Below are positions 17,283-26,513 of a stretch of DNA of 64,000 nucleotides, one piece after another. The position numbers and the translations under genes are program-made. The DNA is taken from NCBI RefSeq assembly GCF_010882175.1, contig NZ_WKLH01000002.1, forward strand, positions 1,054,001-1,118,000, written 5' to 3'. Origin of the DNA: Mangrovibacterium lignilyticum. GTDB lineage: Bacteria > Bacteroidota > Bacteroidia > Bacteroidales > Prolixibacteraceae. The notes under the pieces are model-generated. The model was not told where the DNA came from. It ran no database searches and saw only the letters and a program-made list of their open reading frames with translations. How positions within the stretch are numbered: the stretch's first letter is position 1; each line of letters begins with the position of its first letter.

Positions 17283-17876
17283 TTAATGAAGGAATAAAAA
17301 GAAAAGAAAAAACTCCTGCATTTCCCGGTCACTGGTCATAGCCGAAAACATATATTTTCGGGCGATAGAAAGTTGATTCTTCACAAACTGTTCTGTAAGA
17401 TCCAGCCTCTGGGCTATTTCCTTATTTTTCAAGTCCTGTCGATACCGCAGCAGAAATATCTCTTTCCTCCGATCCGGCAATTGGGCAGCAAGTTTATCCA
17501 GCTTTCGAATGAAAAGATTGTAGTCAAGCTGCTCCTCATCTCCACTAGTTTCCAAAACATATTCAGACGCAAACTTCCGGATATTTTCTTCTTCCTTACT
17601 TTTTTTCAGATAGCGCTTTCGAATGTTGTTGTAGGCAATTGTGAATAAATAAGACTGAAAAGAGGTTTCCGTCTTGAGAGAATGTCTGTTTTCCCAAATT
17701 TTCAGAAAAACTTCATTCAACACATCTTCTGCATCTTGTTTCTCTCTTAAATATTTCCGGGAAAACAGAAATACCTTCCTATTGTACCTGTCATACAATA
17801 TTCTGAACGATTGAATACTTCCGTTCCGAACTTGAGAAACAAGCGTATCGTCTCTATTTTGGCCTCTGTTTAGCAA
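17283..17876 (-). CDS. ECF-type RNA polymerase sigma factor
   Basis: A 197-residue extracytoplasmic-function sigma factor of the FecI-like group found beside SusC/FecR pairs. Region 2 spans about 25-95 (ILYDRYNRKVFLFSRKY, DAEDVLNEVFLKIWENR) and region 4 about 130-185 (RKEIFLLRYRQDLKNKEIAQ, then the recognition helix). The frame contains no upstream ATG; the first usable codon after the in-frame stop is a CTG or the TTG at 17876, so translation probably begins at TTG, which may keep its level low. It should direct transcription of the SusC operon downstream. Confidence 0.93.
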   Translation of the reverse strand: MLNRGQNRDDTLVSQVRNGSIQSFRILYDRYNRKVFLFSRKYLREKQDAEDVLNEVFLKIWENRHSLKTETSFQSYLFTIAYNNIRKRYLKKSKEEENIRKFASEYVLETSGDEEQLDYNLFIRKLDKLAAQLPDRRKEIFLLRYRQDLKNKEIAQRLDLTEQFVKNQLSIARKYMFSAMTSDREMQEFFLFFLFLH

Positions 17877-18015
17877 GGTTAGTTTCAGTTATGGGTCGTT
17901 GGTTAGAACGAATTTAGAAGAAATTCCCTAATTTTTGTCATATTTCTGAAACGCGTTTTTATGTTTGAAAAGCATTAATTCAGAAAAACTGCCCACATTA
18001 CAACCAAAACAAGTT

Positions 18016-18046
18016 ATAAAAAAGGCAACCCTTTTGAGTTGCCTTT
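18016..18046 (-). terminator. Rho-independent terminator of the ten-gene lipid operon
   Basis: Perfect nine-base arms aaaggcaac (18021-18029) and gttgccttt (18038-18046). On the minus strand the stem is followed by TTTATA. It sits 20 bases past the last gene of the operon. Confidence 0.85.
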
Positions 18047-18065
18047 ATCGCTGTTGTGTCTTTTT

Positions 18066-19121
18066 TTAGTCTTTAACCCGGCTAAACCGTAAGGTCTTAA
18101 CCATCCAGTCAGGCAAGGACTTTTTGGGATCCCGCCCTTTCAGGTTCATGTACCAGCCTAATTTTTCAATGATTGGTAATTTGTGAGTTTCAACAAATTC
18201 AATTGGTGTTCCATCCGGATCAGAGATATAGGAGAAATGCCCGGCAGCAACACCCATGTCGAAACTGTCGGCGCTATTGACGGTGAAGGGGAATCCTTTT
18301 TGTTCAGCTTCTTTTTGCAGAAACTCCATCCCCTGAATATCGAAACACAAATGAATGTATCCCAATTCGCCCCAAATCCGTTCGCGGAATATTTTATCCG
18401 GTGTGCGTTCCAAAGCCTGCACCAACTCGATTTGAGTAGGTCCCAAAAGTCGACTGAAAGGTCCGGTTCTGTGCTTATGTTTTAACAATACCCGGCGGTA
18501 CTTTTCGTTTCCTCCAGGTAAAACAGCAAAGTCCTCAAACACGCCCGTTTGATCGTAAATCACCTGGTCGTATTCTAAAATCCCCGAATATACCTTCAGC
18601 GCTTCATCAATATCGGATACGCCGATAACCGTACCGGCAACGCCACCTGTTGGCGACTCTTGTTTCATATAAACATGGGAATCGGCAACCACTTCGAAAA
18701 TATTGTTGTACGGGTCAATCAGATAGTAATGTAAATTTTCCTGTGGATCCCTGATCAGTTCACCCAAAATATTCAAGCCCATCTCGCCGTGCAACTTGTA
18801 AGCCTTTTCCACATCACTACATTTCATCTTGATAATGAAAATCCCGCAATCGCCCAATCTTACATCAAACACAGGCGGCTGTGAAACTTGCTGGGTATGC
18901 TGCCAAATCTCGAAACCGCCGCCGCCTTCCATGTTCATGGCCAAAGCAGCGTAGCGATCGCATTCCTTACCATTTGTGTAGTGCTTCATAAGCTTTGCTG
19001 TCGCTGTATCTTCAAAAACGCAGATATCCATTCCGAAAGCTTTCCGGTACCATTTCCAAGCTTGTTTTGCATTCACTACGCCGATACCTACCTGCTGTAT
19101 ACCGCAAATGTTTTTCTTCAT
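18066..19121 (-). CDS. Two-domain VOC (glyoxalase/dioxygenase superfamily) protein
   Basis: A 351-residue cytosolic protein with two vicinal-oxygen-chelate modules (about 5-150 and 155-325). The first begins QQVGIGVVNAKQAWKWYRKA and the second TVIGVSDIDEALKVYSGIL. Likely metal ligands include the His of GYIHLCFDI and the Glu of PIEFVE near the C-terminus. It has the size and tandem arrangement of 4-hydroxyphenylpyruvate dioxygenase, but I do not see that enzyme's C-terminal signature, so the reaction is unknown. It is the last gene of the ten-gene operon, 33 bases after the SDR, which suggests that it modifies the same lipid or a precursor. Confidence 0.8.
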   Translation of the reverse strand: MKKNICGIQQVGIGVVNAKQAWKWYRKAFGMDICVFEDTATAKLMKHYTNGKECDRYAALAMNMEGGGGFEIWQHTQQVSQPPVFDVRLGDCGIFIIKMKCSDVEKAYKLHGEMGLNILGELIRDPQENLHYYLIDPYNNIFEVVADSHVYMKQESPTGGVAGTVIGVSDIDEALKVYSGILEYDQVIYDQTGVFEDFAVLPGGNEKYRRVLLKHKHRTGPFSRLLGPTQIELVQALERTPDKIFRERIWGELGYIHLCFDIQGMEFLQKEAEQKGFPFTVNSADSFDMGVAAGHFSYISDPDGTPIEFVETHKLPIIEKLGWYMNLKGRDPKKSLPDWMVKTLRFSRVKD

Positions 19122-19154
19122 ATTCAGGGTGTATATTTTTCAAGAGCTTGCGCC

Positions 19155-19949
19155 CTAATTTTTAATTTTAGTAACCATTTTAAAGAATAAAGCCGGGAAA
19201 AAACGACGAATGTGAACCATCATCAACTCTTTTCGACCGACCAAAATCTCTTTTTTATTTTTCCTGATCGCTTTGACGATCTGTGCAGCACATTGATCAG
19301 CCGGCATTCCGTTAGCTTGGCCAGCATCCATTTTATTGTAGGCCTGTCCGGTTTCCGTCATGGCATTTTTCGATACATTCGTATTTATCCGCCCCGGTGA
19401 AACAATGGTAACATCAACACCATCACCAACCAGCTCGGCCCTCAATGCCTCAAAAAAGCCTTGCAAAGCATGTTTTGATGCGCTGTAGGCCGTTCGCATC
19501 GGGAACCCAAATTTCCCGGTTATACTGCTGACAACGACTAAATGACCACCACCAGTTTTCAGCATTTGTGCCAACACCAGTTTTGATAAGCTAATGACAC
19601 TGAAGAAATTCAGTTCCATGATCGCACGATCAATTTCAATTGGAGTTTCTTTTGCCCAGGAGCGTTGACTTCGCCCGGCATTATTTACCAGCAAATCAAT
19701 CCGACCAGCCTCCTTTACAACAGCATCAACCAGTTTCGGGAAACCTTCAATTTTAGAAAGGTCAACCGGCTGCACCCAGCACTTGGATGTATACTCGAGG
19801 CACTTCTTTTTAACCACTTCCAGCTTTTGAGCATCGCGTGACGAAAGAACAGGAAATGCCCCCTCACGTGCAAAAGCGTAAGCCAATTCCTCTCCAATCC
19901 CGGATGAGGCACCCGTTATCCAAACAACTTTCCCGTTGAGGTCTTTCAT
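19155..19949 (-). CDS. Short-chain dehydrogenase/reductase (DHRS7-like)
   Basis: A 264-residue classical SDR, NAD(P)-dependent. The Rossmann motif TGASSGIG is at 12-19, NNAG at 89-92, the catalytic Ser at about 141-142, and Tyr155 and Lys159 in YSASK. A C-terminal extension rich in Arg, Phe and Met (MMVHIRRFFPALFFKMV) resembles a membrane-associating tail, as in DHRS7-type lipid-active SDRs. It is 19 bases after DUF5686 and 33 before the VOC gene. It probably reduces or oxidises a lipid carbonyl or hydroxyl; the substrate is inference from context. Confidence 0.88.
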   Translation of the reverse strand: MKDLNGKVVWITGASSGIGEELAYAFAREGAFPVLSSRDAQKLEVVKKKCLEYTSKCWVQPVDLSKIEGFPKLVDAVVKEAGRIDLLVNNAGRSQRSWAKETPIEIDRAIMELNFFSVISLSKLVLAQMLKTGGGHLVVVSSITGKFGFPMRTAYSASKHALQGFFEALRAELVGDGVDVTIVSPGRINTNVSKNAMTETGQAYNKMDAGQANGMPADQCAAQIVKAIRKNKKEILVGRKELMMVHIRRFFPALFFKMVTKIKN

Positions 19950-19968
19950 TCCTTGATTTTAGCCTGTT

Positions 19969-22413
19969 TTAGAAACTCATTTCTGTGCGGAAAAAGATAC
20001 CATTTTTATCTGTAAAATCACTATTCTTATACGCTCCGCCTAACTTTCGGACATACTCAACGCGCAACACTTTAAATATATTCGTAAAGCCAAATCCAAT
20101 TTCAGCATAGGGCTTATTCTTCTCATTATGATAGTAATCAGGCAGATCAAAAACCCCTTTATACCCGTTAGTCAACTGTCCGTAGTGTACCTTTAACGAC
20201 ACAATTTCCCTCAATTTTAAATTTCGAACCAATGGTATTTTATTTAACACAACACCTCCACCGTTCAAATATGTATGCAAATTTGTGTAGGCATTATGGG
20301 CAAACGAAGCATGATGAAGCAGATTGTATCGGAACTTTGCATAGCCCAAAGACATTGATCCAACGGGCAGATCCAATTGATCATAGGGTGCGTCGCCAAA
20401 CATATAACCACCGTTCAACATGTAGTTGATAAACATTTGACCAAGCACAAACCGTCCCTGGATTGAAGCATGAAAGCGAGCATAGAGCCCAAACTCTTTT
20501 TCCATATCAGGTACCGAAACATGCCCCAAATCCAGCCCAATATCAATCACCGGTATCGGATTGACGTAATAAATCCGATCGAAAAAATACATGTCGTAGT
20601 GTTGCCCAAATGCAAATCGGGCATCGAAAAGCACACCAACGTTTGTAAAGTTATTGTAGGCAACCCCGTCTTTGGTAAATGAAACAAAAGGTGTACTGTA
20701 ATTCCAATTCAGATAGGGCGAAGCCTCTAAATGAAAATCGTTCGGACTGTTGTATTCAATTCGTCCTTCAAGGTATCTTTCCTCTTTCAGGTACGGATTT
20801 TTCTCTTTGGTGGTAAATACAGCAATGAAATTACCATTCCCTTTGTTGTTCGGATTGTGTTTGATAAATCTCAGGAACCGATCCTGTGAAACCAGGTTGT
20901 AGTCATTATAATACCGGAAGCGTAGCAAAAATTTATCCGTCTCTCCCGGTTGGTAATCGAAATTGGCTCCGAACTTAAATTCTTTATTCCGGGTACCGTA
21001 TCCTAAAAATCCTCCTATCGAAAAACGCTCAAACATTTCATCACTTGTCCGCAAGGGAATCGTAAGCCGATTCCCCTCAATCTCATTCGTCGAATAAATG
21101 TCGAAAAGCGGCCCAATATCAATTTTTCCGGCATTGTAAAAACCGGTCAACGCCACTCCCCCAACCTTATCAACACCTTTAACAATACTCTGGTCCTTCA
21201 AATTATCGACACTGGAATACGTGTCTTCTCCCAGCTTATCGACTGCAAACTCCGGTTGGCTTTTCCATTCGCGCGCCTTCACATTATCTAGTCTGGGCGA
21301 ATTTGAGTAGTGCGTCGTCTTGTTGATCAACCAATTCCCACTTGATACATTTTGCAACCTTTGGGAGCTATATGCAGCCGTAGAGTCTTTATTGGTAAAT
21401 AAAGACAAATTTATATCGACCTTTTTCTCATCGAAAAAGTAATCACCGTCAGGTTTGTTATGGTAAATGGCACTGCCGTGAAAACCATTGATGAAATTTA
21501 GGTTCGCTTTCCCCGAAATATAAGCATCGATCTCTTTCAGGGCGTAGGTCTCGGCATCAACCGTGAAGCTTCCGGAAAACAGCGGATTTCGAGGGTTCTT
21601 CGGCGCGTAAGTTAAATGGTAATATTTCTGATCCCCGTCGAAAATCGTATCGTTGAAATAAATATTATAAAACGATTGTGCCGATTTGGCAATCGGAGAA
21701 ATAAACCCGCGATCCATAATCTTAATCTGCTCCTCGTAAAAGTCCATGTCGACGGCAACATTGATCAAAATATAGCTTTCAATGAAGGAGATTGACCGGG
21801 GAAAAATCCCGTCTTTCTGTGAATAAACAAAATCAACTGAATCAGCCGAAATATCTCTTGCTTCTTCCAACAAGTAAATAGGTGAAAAACGCAGATCCTG
21901 CCCTTCCATCTCAACCGTCACGTCCTCCATATTATCGAAGAAACGACTTACTTTGGCCGTCGTATCAACAGCGATATAAACGGTGGTATTTTCAATCTCT
22001 TTGTAGTTCGGAACCTGCTTCAGCCGATCCTGATTCGCTTTCTTATTCCTTTGAATCCGGCTAAAGACAAGCTTGGCAAAAGGAATATCCGATTTGACAG
22101 TAACTTCATCGATTTGCTTAACATCCTTTGCCAGCTCAACTGAAAGTTGCGTATCAACTCCTTTTTTCAAATTGAATTCCTGCTGAACGTAGCCAACCGA
22201 AGATACAGCCAGTGTATCACCTTTGGGTGCTTTCAACACAAAACGGCCATCAAGATCCGATTGCGTTCCCTGCAAGGTTCCTTTAATCCAGATATTAGCA
22301 AAAGGAATAGCTTCTTTGGTACTTGCATCTTGTACAACACCAGAAACCACTTGCGCAAAAACCCCGGAACTTACAACGACCATTAATATGGCGATAGTAA
22401 ATTTCCTTAACAT
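19969..22413 (-). CDS. DUF5686 outer-membrane protein with carboxypeptidase-regulatory domain
   Basis: An 814-residue outer-membrane protein. The signal peptide ends at VFAQ (about 21). A carboxypeptidase-regulatory-like beta-sandwich follows (about 22-110, with DLDGRFVLKAPKGD), then a long region of the Bacteroidota DUF5686 family containing many alternating aromatic strands. It ends in FFRTEMSF, a terminal Phe typical of beta-barrel proteins. No biochemical role is established that I know of. Within this operon it would be the outer-membrane receiving component for the cargo of the MMPL pump and the LolA-like carrier; that is inference. Gaps are 10 bases upstream and 19 downstream. Confidence 0.88.
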   Translation of the reverse strand: MLRKFTIAILMVVVSSGVFAQVVSGVVQDASTKEAIPFANIWIKGTLQGTQSDLDGRFVLKAPKGDTLAVSSVGYVQQEFNLKKGVDTQLSVELAKDVKQIDEVTVKSDIPFAKLVFSRIQRNKKANQDRLKQVPNYKEIENTTVYIAVDTTAKVSRFFDNMEDVTVEMEGQDLRFSPIYLLEEARDISADSVDFVYSQKDGIFPRSISFIESYILINVAVDMDFYEEQIKIMDRGFISPIAKSAQSFYNIYFNDTIFDGDQKYYHLTYAPKNPRNPLFSGSFTVDAETYALKEIDAYISGKANLNFINGFHGSAIYHNKPDGDYFFDEKKVDINLSLFTNKDSTAAYSSQRLQNVSSGNWLINKTTHYSNSPRLDNVKAREWKSQPEFAVDKLGEDTYSSVDNLKDQSIVKGVDKVGGVALTGFYNAGKIDIGPLFDIYSTNEIEGNRLTIPLRTSDEMFERFSIGGFLGYGTRNKEFKFGANFDYQPGETDKFLLRFRYYNDYNLVSQDRFLRFIKHNPNNKGNGNFIAVFTTKEKNPYLKEERYLEGRIEYNSPNDFHLEASPYLNWNYSTPFVSFTKDGVAYNNFTNVGVLFDARFAFGQHYDMYFFDRIYYVNPIPVIDIGLDLGHVSVPDMEKEFGLYARFHASIQGRFVLGQMFINYMLNGGYMFGDAPYDQLDLPVGSMSLGYAKFRYNLLHHASFAHNAYTNLHTYLNGGGVVLNKIPLVRNLKLREIVSLKVHYGQLTNGYKGVFDLPDYYHNEKNKPYAEIGFGFTNIFKVLRVEYVRKLGGAYKNSDFTDKNGIFFRTEMSF

Positions 22414-22423
22414 TTGACTGTAA

Positions 22424-23020
22424 TTATTGTCTGCTTTTTTCGCTTTTTAATACCCAGTAAAGGCCTTTAACTCCAATTCGGATATCATCCAAACGAAGCA
22501 AAACAAGAATTTTTTCAACGTAGGCTATCACTCCCCAACCTAAGGCCAGATAGTACATCCAGGTGTAAAACCCGAAGACAAAAAGTATGAAGAAGAAAAT
22601 ACTTTGAACGTATCCGGCCGATACTGCTGAATACAAATGCAATCCGGGAATTTTACCGAAACGATAAAAAGCGATGATGTAGCTGAGTACAAATAGGGTT
22701 AGGAACAAATACAAAATCCAGGCATGAGGCTCAATCTCTGTCCATTTAAAGACAAAGAGTCCCAACAAAGCCATCGCATAAGTACAAATGTCGGCCAGGT
22801 TGTCCAGTGCTGCGCCAAAGTTGGTTTGCAGCTTGAAAAAACGGGCAATATTACCGTCAAGCACGTCGCTCACCAAACTAATGCATAAGAGAATGACATA
22901 CCATTTCTCTCCTCCGGTAAGCGCAAAATATAAAATTACAGGAAATGCCAACAGTCGGTATAGACTGATAAAATTTGGCACATTTATTATCTTTTCCCCT
23001 TTAACTGTGATAGGTTTCAT
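22424..23020 (-). CDS. CDP-alcohol phosphatidyltransferase
   Basis: A 198-residue integral membrane enzyme that joins a CDP-activated lipid to an alcohol acceptor (or the reverse), releasing CMP. The complete catalytic signature is present: Asp52, Asp55-Gly56, Ala59-Arg60, Gly69, Asp73, Asp77 (D-x2-DG-x2-AR-x8-G-x3-D-x3-D). About five or six membrane helices follow. The genome should have separate PgsA and PssA enzymes, so this copy inside a cluster with its own kinase and cytidylyltransferase suggests a specialised head-group reaction. The acceptor cannot be read from sequence. It starts 20 bases after the epimerase. Confidence 0.92.
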   Translation of the reverse strand: MKPITVKGEKIINVPNFISLYRLLAFPVILYFALTGGEKWYVILLCISLVSDVLDGNIARFFKLQTNFGAALDNLADICTYAMALLGLFVFKWTEIEPHAWILYLFLTLFVLSYIIAFYRFGKIPGLHLYSAVSAGYVQSIFFFILFVFGFYTWMYYLALGWGVIAYVEKILVLLRLDDIRIGVKGLYWVLKSEKSRQ

Positions 23021-23040
23021 GTTTCTGTTTTTCTAATTGT

Positions 23041-24141
23041 TTAACAAGCGACTTTCGCTTTTTTGTCACTTGATTTTCCCAGGAAATACTCCAGCATACG
23101 TAAAGCTGCGTCTTCGCTCATCTCGCTCACTTCTTCCGTCAATGCTTCATCCAATTTCCGGGTATCAAACAATAGGTTGGTTCCGGTATAACTACTTGTA
23201 AACGACATTCCAATCGAGATGATCCGTTCGTATGAATCCATCTCCGATTTGTCCAAATCCACTTGCGGCACTAAGTTAATGGGCAACAAATCACACAATG
23301 CTTTCAGGATAAACCGGTTACTCACGGCTTGCTTCGCAACCATGTTCATGATAACCGGTAAGTTTTGAACCTTCACCGTCTGCATCAAATAAGTGACCAC
23401 AGTGTCGATCGGAATAAGATTTTGGGTTGACTCCGGATCTACTTTCACTCGAACCGTGCGATTGGGATTGCGGGCTGCCAAACTTTGAATACGGCGGGCA
23501 AAGTCAAAAATACCATAATCGGTTACTGTTACACCGGTTCTACTGTTACCAACAACCTGCGACAAGCGAAGAATATGACCTTTCAACCCCTCTTCGTCCA
23601 TGTGCTTGCGAATCAGGTTCTCGGCATAACGTTTCGATTGTTCGTAATAATTCCTAAACTCTGAGATATCGGCTATATCGTAAAATTTCTCTTCGAACAA
23701 GCCGTCGAACTTACCACACGAATAGGCTGTACTGATAAAGAAAAAGCGAGATTCTTTACCGGCAAATTTTGAAAACACCCGAACTGAGTTTTGAACGCCA
23801 TCCATATTTGTTTGGAAAATCTCATCCTTAGCTTTAAAATCATATTTCAAGCTGGCTGCAAAATGATAATAATCCACTTCCCCATCGAAGAGCTCTTCCA
23901 GTGTTTCCTCCGGAATACCAAAATTATCATCAAGCAACGAATAATTGAAAATCTTCAGATTATCCGGTTTAACGAATGAGCCTTCATTGATATCAACCAT
24001 GGCTTTCTTCATCCGCATTTCCGCCGGTTTTGTCTCATTTCCCCGGACTAATGCAACGACCTCGAAATTTTGCAACAGCAAATCGTTAATGAAATTGGAT
24101 GCTACATAGCCATTGGCGCCATTTATTATAATTCTCTTCAT
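23041..24141 (-). CDS. Extended SDR: NAD-dependent epimerase / acyl-reductase-like
   Basis: A 366-residue extended short-chain dehydrogenase. The nucleotide-binding motif is INGANGYVASN at 6-16 and the catalytic pair is Tyr166/Lys170 in YYEQSK, with Ser/Thr in FFISTAYS at about 135. A GNETKPAE-like loop after strand 2 suggests an NADP preference, tentatively. The overall shape resembles the NAD_binding_4 (male-sterility, fatty acyl reductase) and sugar-epimerase subgroups; I cannot separate them. In this cluster a reductase of an acyl or prenyl intermediate is attractive. It lies 92 bases after the kinase-like gene, the largest gap in the operon. Confidence 0.85.
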   Translation of the reverse strand: MKRIIINGANGYVASNFINDLLLQNFEVVALVRGNETKPAEMRMKKAMVDINEGSFVKPDNLKIFNYSLLDDNFGIPEETLEELFDGEVDYYHFAASLKYDFKAKDEIFQTNMDGVQNSVRVFSKFAGKESRFFFISTAYSCGKFDGLFEEKFYDIADISEFRNYYEQSKRYAENLIRKHMDEEGLKGHILRLSQVVGNSRTGVTVTDYGIFDFARRIQSLAARNPNRTVRVKVDPESTQNLIPIDTVVTYLMQTVKVQNLPVIMNMVAKQAVSNRFILKALCDLLPINLVPQVDLDKSEMDSYERIISIGMSFTSSYTGTNLLFDTRKLDEALTEEVSEMSEDAALRMLEYFLGKSSDKKAKVAC

Positions 24142-24233
24142 GAACGTAACTTTTTAATTTCTTCTCTTTTTAACTTGTTTGTTTTCAGGCTATAATAATA
24201 TAATACTTTCTATCTAAAAATTGAATAAATTGT

Positions 24234-24908
24234 CTACATAAACAGAATCAGCACCAGTAATACACTTAATGGTATTGTTAGGTTATCTGATCCCCTCCAA
24301 CTTACCAGTTCTCCCAACGTACTCACAACAGCAACGGTCGAAGCCAGCTCGAACGTTTTCAAACTGAATATGCCCCAATGAAAATAAAGGGCAATTATGC
24401 TGATGACAAAGCTGGTAACCAGAAATGCTCCGGATCCCAACCAAGTTTTATTCAATTTACGACCAAAAATTTTAATATGCCCATTGAAGCTCTTAATGTT
24501 AATTCCGAGTATCGCAGCCATCGGGTCGCAAATAGCCAAAATCAACATTGGAAGAATGTAAATAAACTTATTCTCCAACAGGCTTGATATCAAAAATGTA
24601 ATATATATTGAAATTGGCAGCAGGTAGCTTCCAATTGACTTACGCTCAATATCATGAATCGATTTCAGCTGTTTACTGTACTGGGTTATAAACAAGGCTG
24701 CAAAAAACAACAGCGCCAGCACTAAAATATACCAATGCGAAGGAAAAATGTAAGGGAAGGGAACCACGGCCAAAGTTGCCACAAAATGAGCAAATTTACG
24801 TGTGAATTCACCCTTCAGATTAAGCCTCCGGTAATTCAACTCGTTAAAGGCTAGCAGAAGTACAATTCCGACCAGGTAAACAAATGATAGTACAACGATA
24901 TTTCCCAT
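24234..24908 (-). CDS. Polyprenol/phytol/diacylglycerol kinase-like membrane protein (SEC59/VTE5 type)
   Basis: A 224-residue integral membrane protein with about six or seven helices. It resembles CTP-dependent dolichol, phytol and diacylglycerol kinases: GEFTRKFAHFVATL near residue 34 and CDPMAAILGI near residue 125 match the conserved RK-x2-H and D-P-x-A-x2-x-G motifs. It would phosphorylate a long-chain or isoprenoid alcohol. I use the ATG at 24908, 17 bases after the preceding stop, rather than the in-frame GTG at 24962, which would overlap that gene and add a non-hydrophobic leader. It stands next to a CdsA homologue that could use its product. Confidence 0.82.
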   Translation of the reverse strand: MGNIVVLSFVYLVGIVLLLAFNELNYRRLNLKGEFTRKFAHFVATLAVVPFPYIFPSHWYILVLALLFFAALFITQYSKQLKSIHDIERKSIGSYLLPISIYITFLISSLLENKFIYILPMLILAICDPMAAILGINIKSFNGHIKIFGRKLNKTWLGSGAFLVTSFVISIIALYFHWGIFSLKTFELASTVAVVSTLGELVSWRGSDNLTIPLSVLLVLILFM

Positions 24909-24925
24909 TTCTTCTCTAAGTTCCT

Positions 24926-25654
24926 TTAAAAGTTTAATATGTACATACACAAAGCGACCCACGATCCACCTGCAATTAGGCTGTCAAAGCGATCAAGAAA
25001 ACCACCATGACCGGGAATCAGCTTGCTGTAATCTTTGACATTATATTTTCGTTTGTAATACGAAGCTGCGATATCGCCGGCAAAAGCAAAAGCCACAACC
25101 CCGCTCGCCAATATTACTGATTTGCCCCATGTTCCATCATAAATGCGGTTCAACAACAAAGCACTCGCAATAGCAAATATCGCTCCGCCAACCAATCCAC
25201 CCAGCGTTTTATTAGGGCTTATTGAGGGCAATATTTTTGTCTTCCCAAACAGCTGACCACTAATCTGGCTGAAAGCGTCAAAAATAGAAAGCACTAAAAA
25301 TGAAAAAAGGATCAGTTCCTTTTCCAAACGACTGAAAAAGAAAAATCCTGTCGCCAGAGCTAAATAGATTATCAGCGATATTATGAAAAAACCTTTCCGG
25401 TTAAACTCTCTTAATCTGAAAAGCTTAATCAATTCGAATATACCAACAACACTGATTACAACAGCCAGAAATCCGAAAATCTCAGGCTTAATCACAATAC
25501 TGAAAAACAAGATATTAATAATAAAAAAATATGCAATAAACTTCGTGTAGCTTTCTTTAGCAACTTTCGGATCTTTTTTGCGGTTAATCATGTAAAAACC
25601 GAATCCACCAAGTGCGAAATAAGCCAGAATTATGATATAAATTGTTTGAATCAT
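24926..25654 (-). CDS. CdsA-family phosphatidate cytidylyltransferase
   Basis: A 242-residue integral membrane enzyme of the CDP-diacylglycerol synthase family, which makes CDP-lipid from CTP and a lipid phosphate. The PROSITE-like signature is intact near 205-230: SYYKRKYNVKD, then LIPGHGGFLDRFDS with the conserved His, Gly-Gly, Asp-Arg and Asp. About seven membrane helices. It begins 18 bases after TauE and ends 17 before the kinase-like gene, so kinase, CdsA and the CDP-alcohol transferase could act in sequence. The housekeeping CdsA is presumably elsewhere. Confidence 0.9.
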   Translation of the reverse strand: MIQTIYIIILAYFALGGFGFYMINRKKDPKVAKESYTKFIAYFFIINILFFSIVIKPEIFGFLAVVISVVGIFELIKLFRLREFNRKGFFIISLIIYLALATGFFFFSRLEKELILFSFLVLSIFDAFSQISGQLFGKTKILPSISPNKTLGGLVGGAIFAIASALLLNRIYDGTWGKSVILASGVVAFAFAGDIAASYYKRKYNVKDYSKLIPGHGGFLDRFDSLIAGGSWVALCMYILNF

Positions 25655-25672
25655 CTCTTATATAATTCTTAA

Positions 25673-26467
25673 TTAACCAACCATCATCACCCCCCCCAAG
25701 GCCACCATAACGAGGGCATACCAATAACGGGCATTATTTTCAGACCGGTCAATCTTAGTTTTTGACAATAACCGGGGACCCGATATGGCACCCAACGCCG
25801 AACCGGCCGTCAGGAAATAAACCAATGTCAGATCTATTTTCCCAACCAGAAAGTGCGCACCAATTGCAAAAAACGTGTTCACTAAAACAATCAGCAACGA
25901 AGTTCCAATAACCATCTTAATTGGGATGCGCAATGAAAATAAGCCCGCCAAAACAGGTGCTGTTCCGCTTGTTCCAAACGTTCCGGTAATCAGGCCGGCA
26001 AACAAGCCGAAAAACGAACCTTTTAAAACCTTGTGTTTTCTACTTTGATTATGTGTTTTCCCTTCACCTTCCGCCTTCTTCTTTTTATAAGTTCCGTAGG
26101 CAATATTCAGCGCCATTAAAATGGAATAGATACCAAAGCTGGTTTTCAATTGCTCCGAGCTGATCCGACTTGTAATTCCAGCCCCAATAAATGCTCCAAT
26201 TATCCCGACCAAGGCAAACAACATCCCGATCTTGAAATTAATGTGCTGCTTTCGGTAGTGACCAACCGAACCAACCAAGCCAATTGGCAAAGTTGCAACC
26301 AACGATGTAATAACCGCTGTTTGCGTTGGAACGTGCAAAAGCAAAGTCAGAATTGGTAAAAAGAAAAATCCTCCACCTCCGCCGAGCATGGTACCAAACA
26401 AACCAATTATAAACCCCAATAAGGGCAATAGGAAATAGATAGGTTCTATGGGGGAATGAAAAATCAT
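25673..26467 (-). CDS. TauE/SafE-family membrane permease
   Basis: A 264-residue polytopic membrane protein of the TauE/SafE (DUF81) family, whose characterised members export sulfite, sulfoacetate or related small anions. The two-repeat architecture is visible: GTMLGGGGGFFFLPIL near residue 25 and a matching TFGTSGTAPVLAGL half-way. Seven or eight helices. It is embedded in the lipid operon with spacing of 46 and 18 bases. A sulfonate or sulfite role would be interesting if the lipid carries sulfur, but the family also has members of unknown cargo. Confidence 0.88.
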   Translation of the reverse strand: MIFHSPIEPIYFLLPLLGFIIGLFGTMLGGGGGFFFLPILTLLLHVPTQTAVITSLVATLPIGLVGSVGHYRKQHINFKIGMLFALVGIIGAFIGAGITSRISSEQLKTSFGIYSILMALNIAYGTYKKKKAEGEGKTHNQSRKHKVLKGSFFGLFAGLITGTFGTSGTAPVLAGLFSLRIPIKMVIGTSLLIVLVNTFFAIGAHFLVGKIDLTLVYFLTAGSALGAISGPRLLSKTKIDRSENNARYWYALVMVALGGVMMVG

Positions 26468-26513
26468 AACTTTTGATATCCAATCAAGGTGAAATCGCTT
26501 TTTACTAAAAAAA

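Noticed and set aside
18066-19121. 4-hydroxyphenylpyruvate dioxygenase
   Set aside because: Size and tandem VOC domains fit, but the enzyme's conserved C-terminal signature and full two-His/one-Glu pattern are not evident, and no tyrosine catabolism genes are near.
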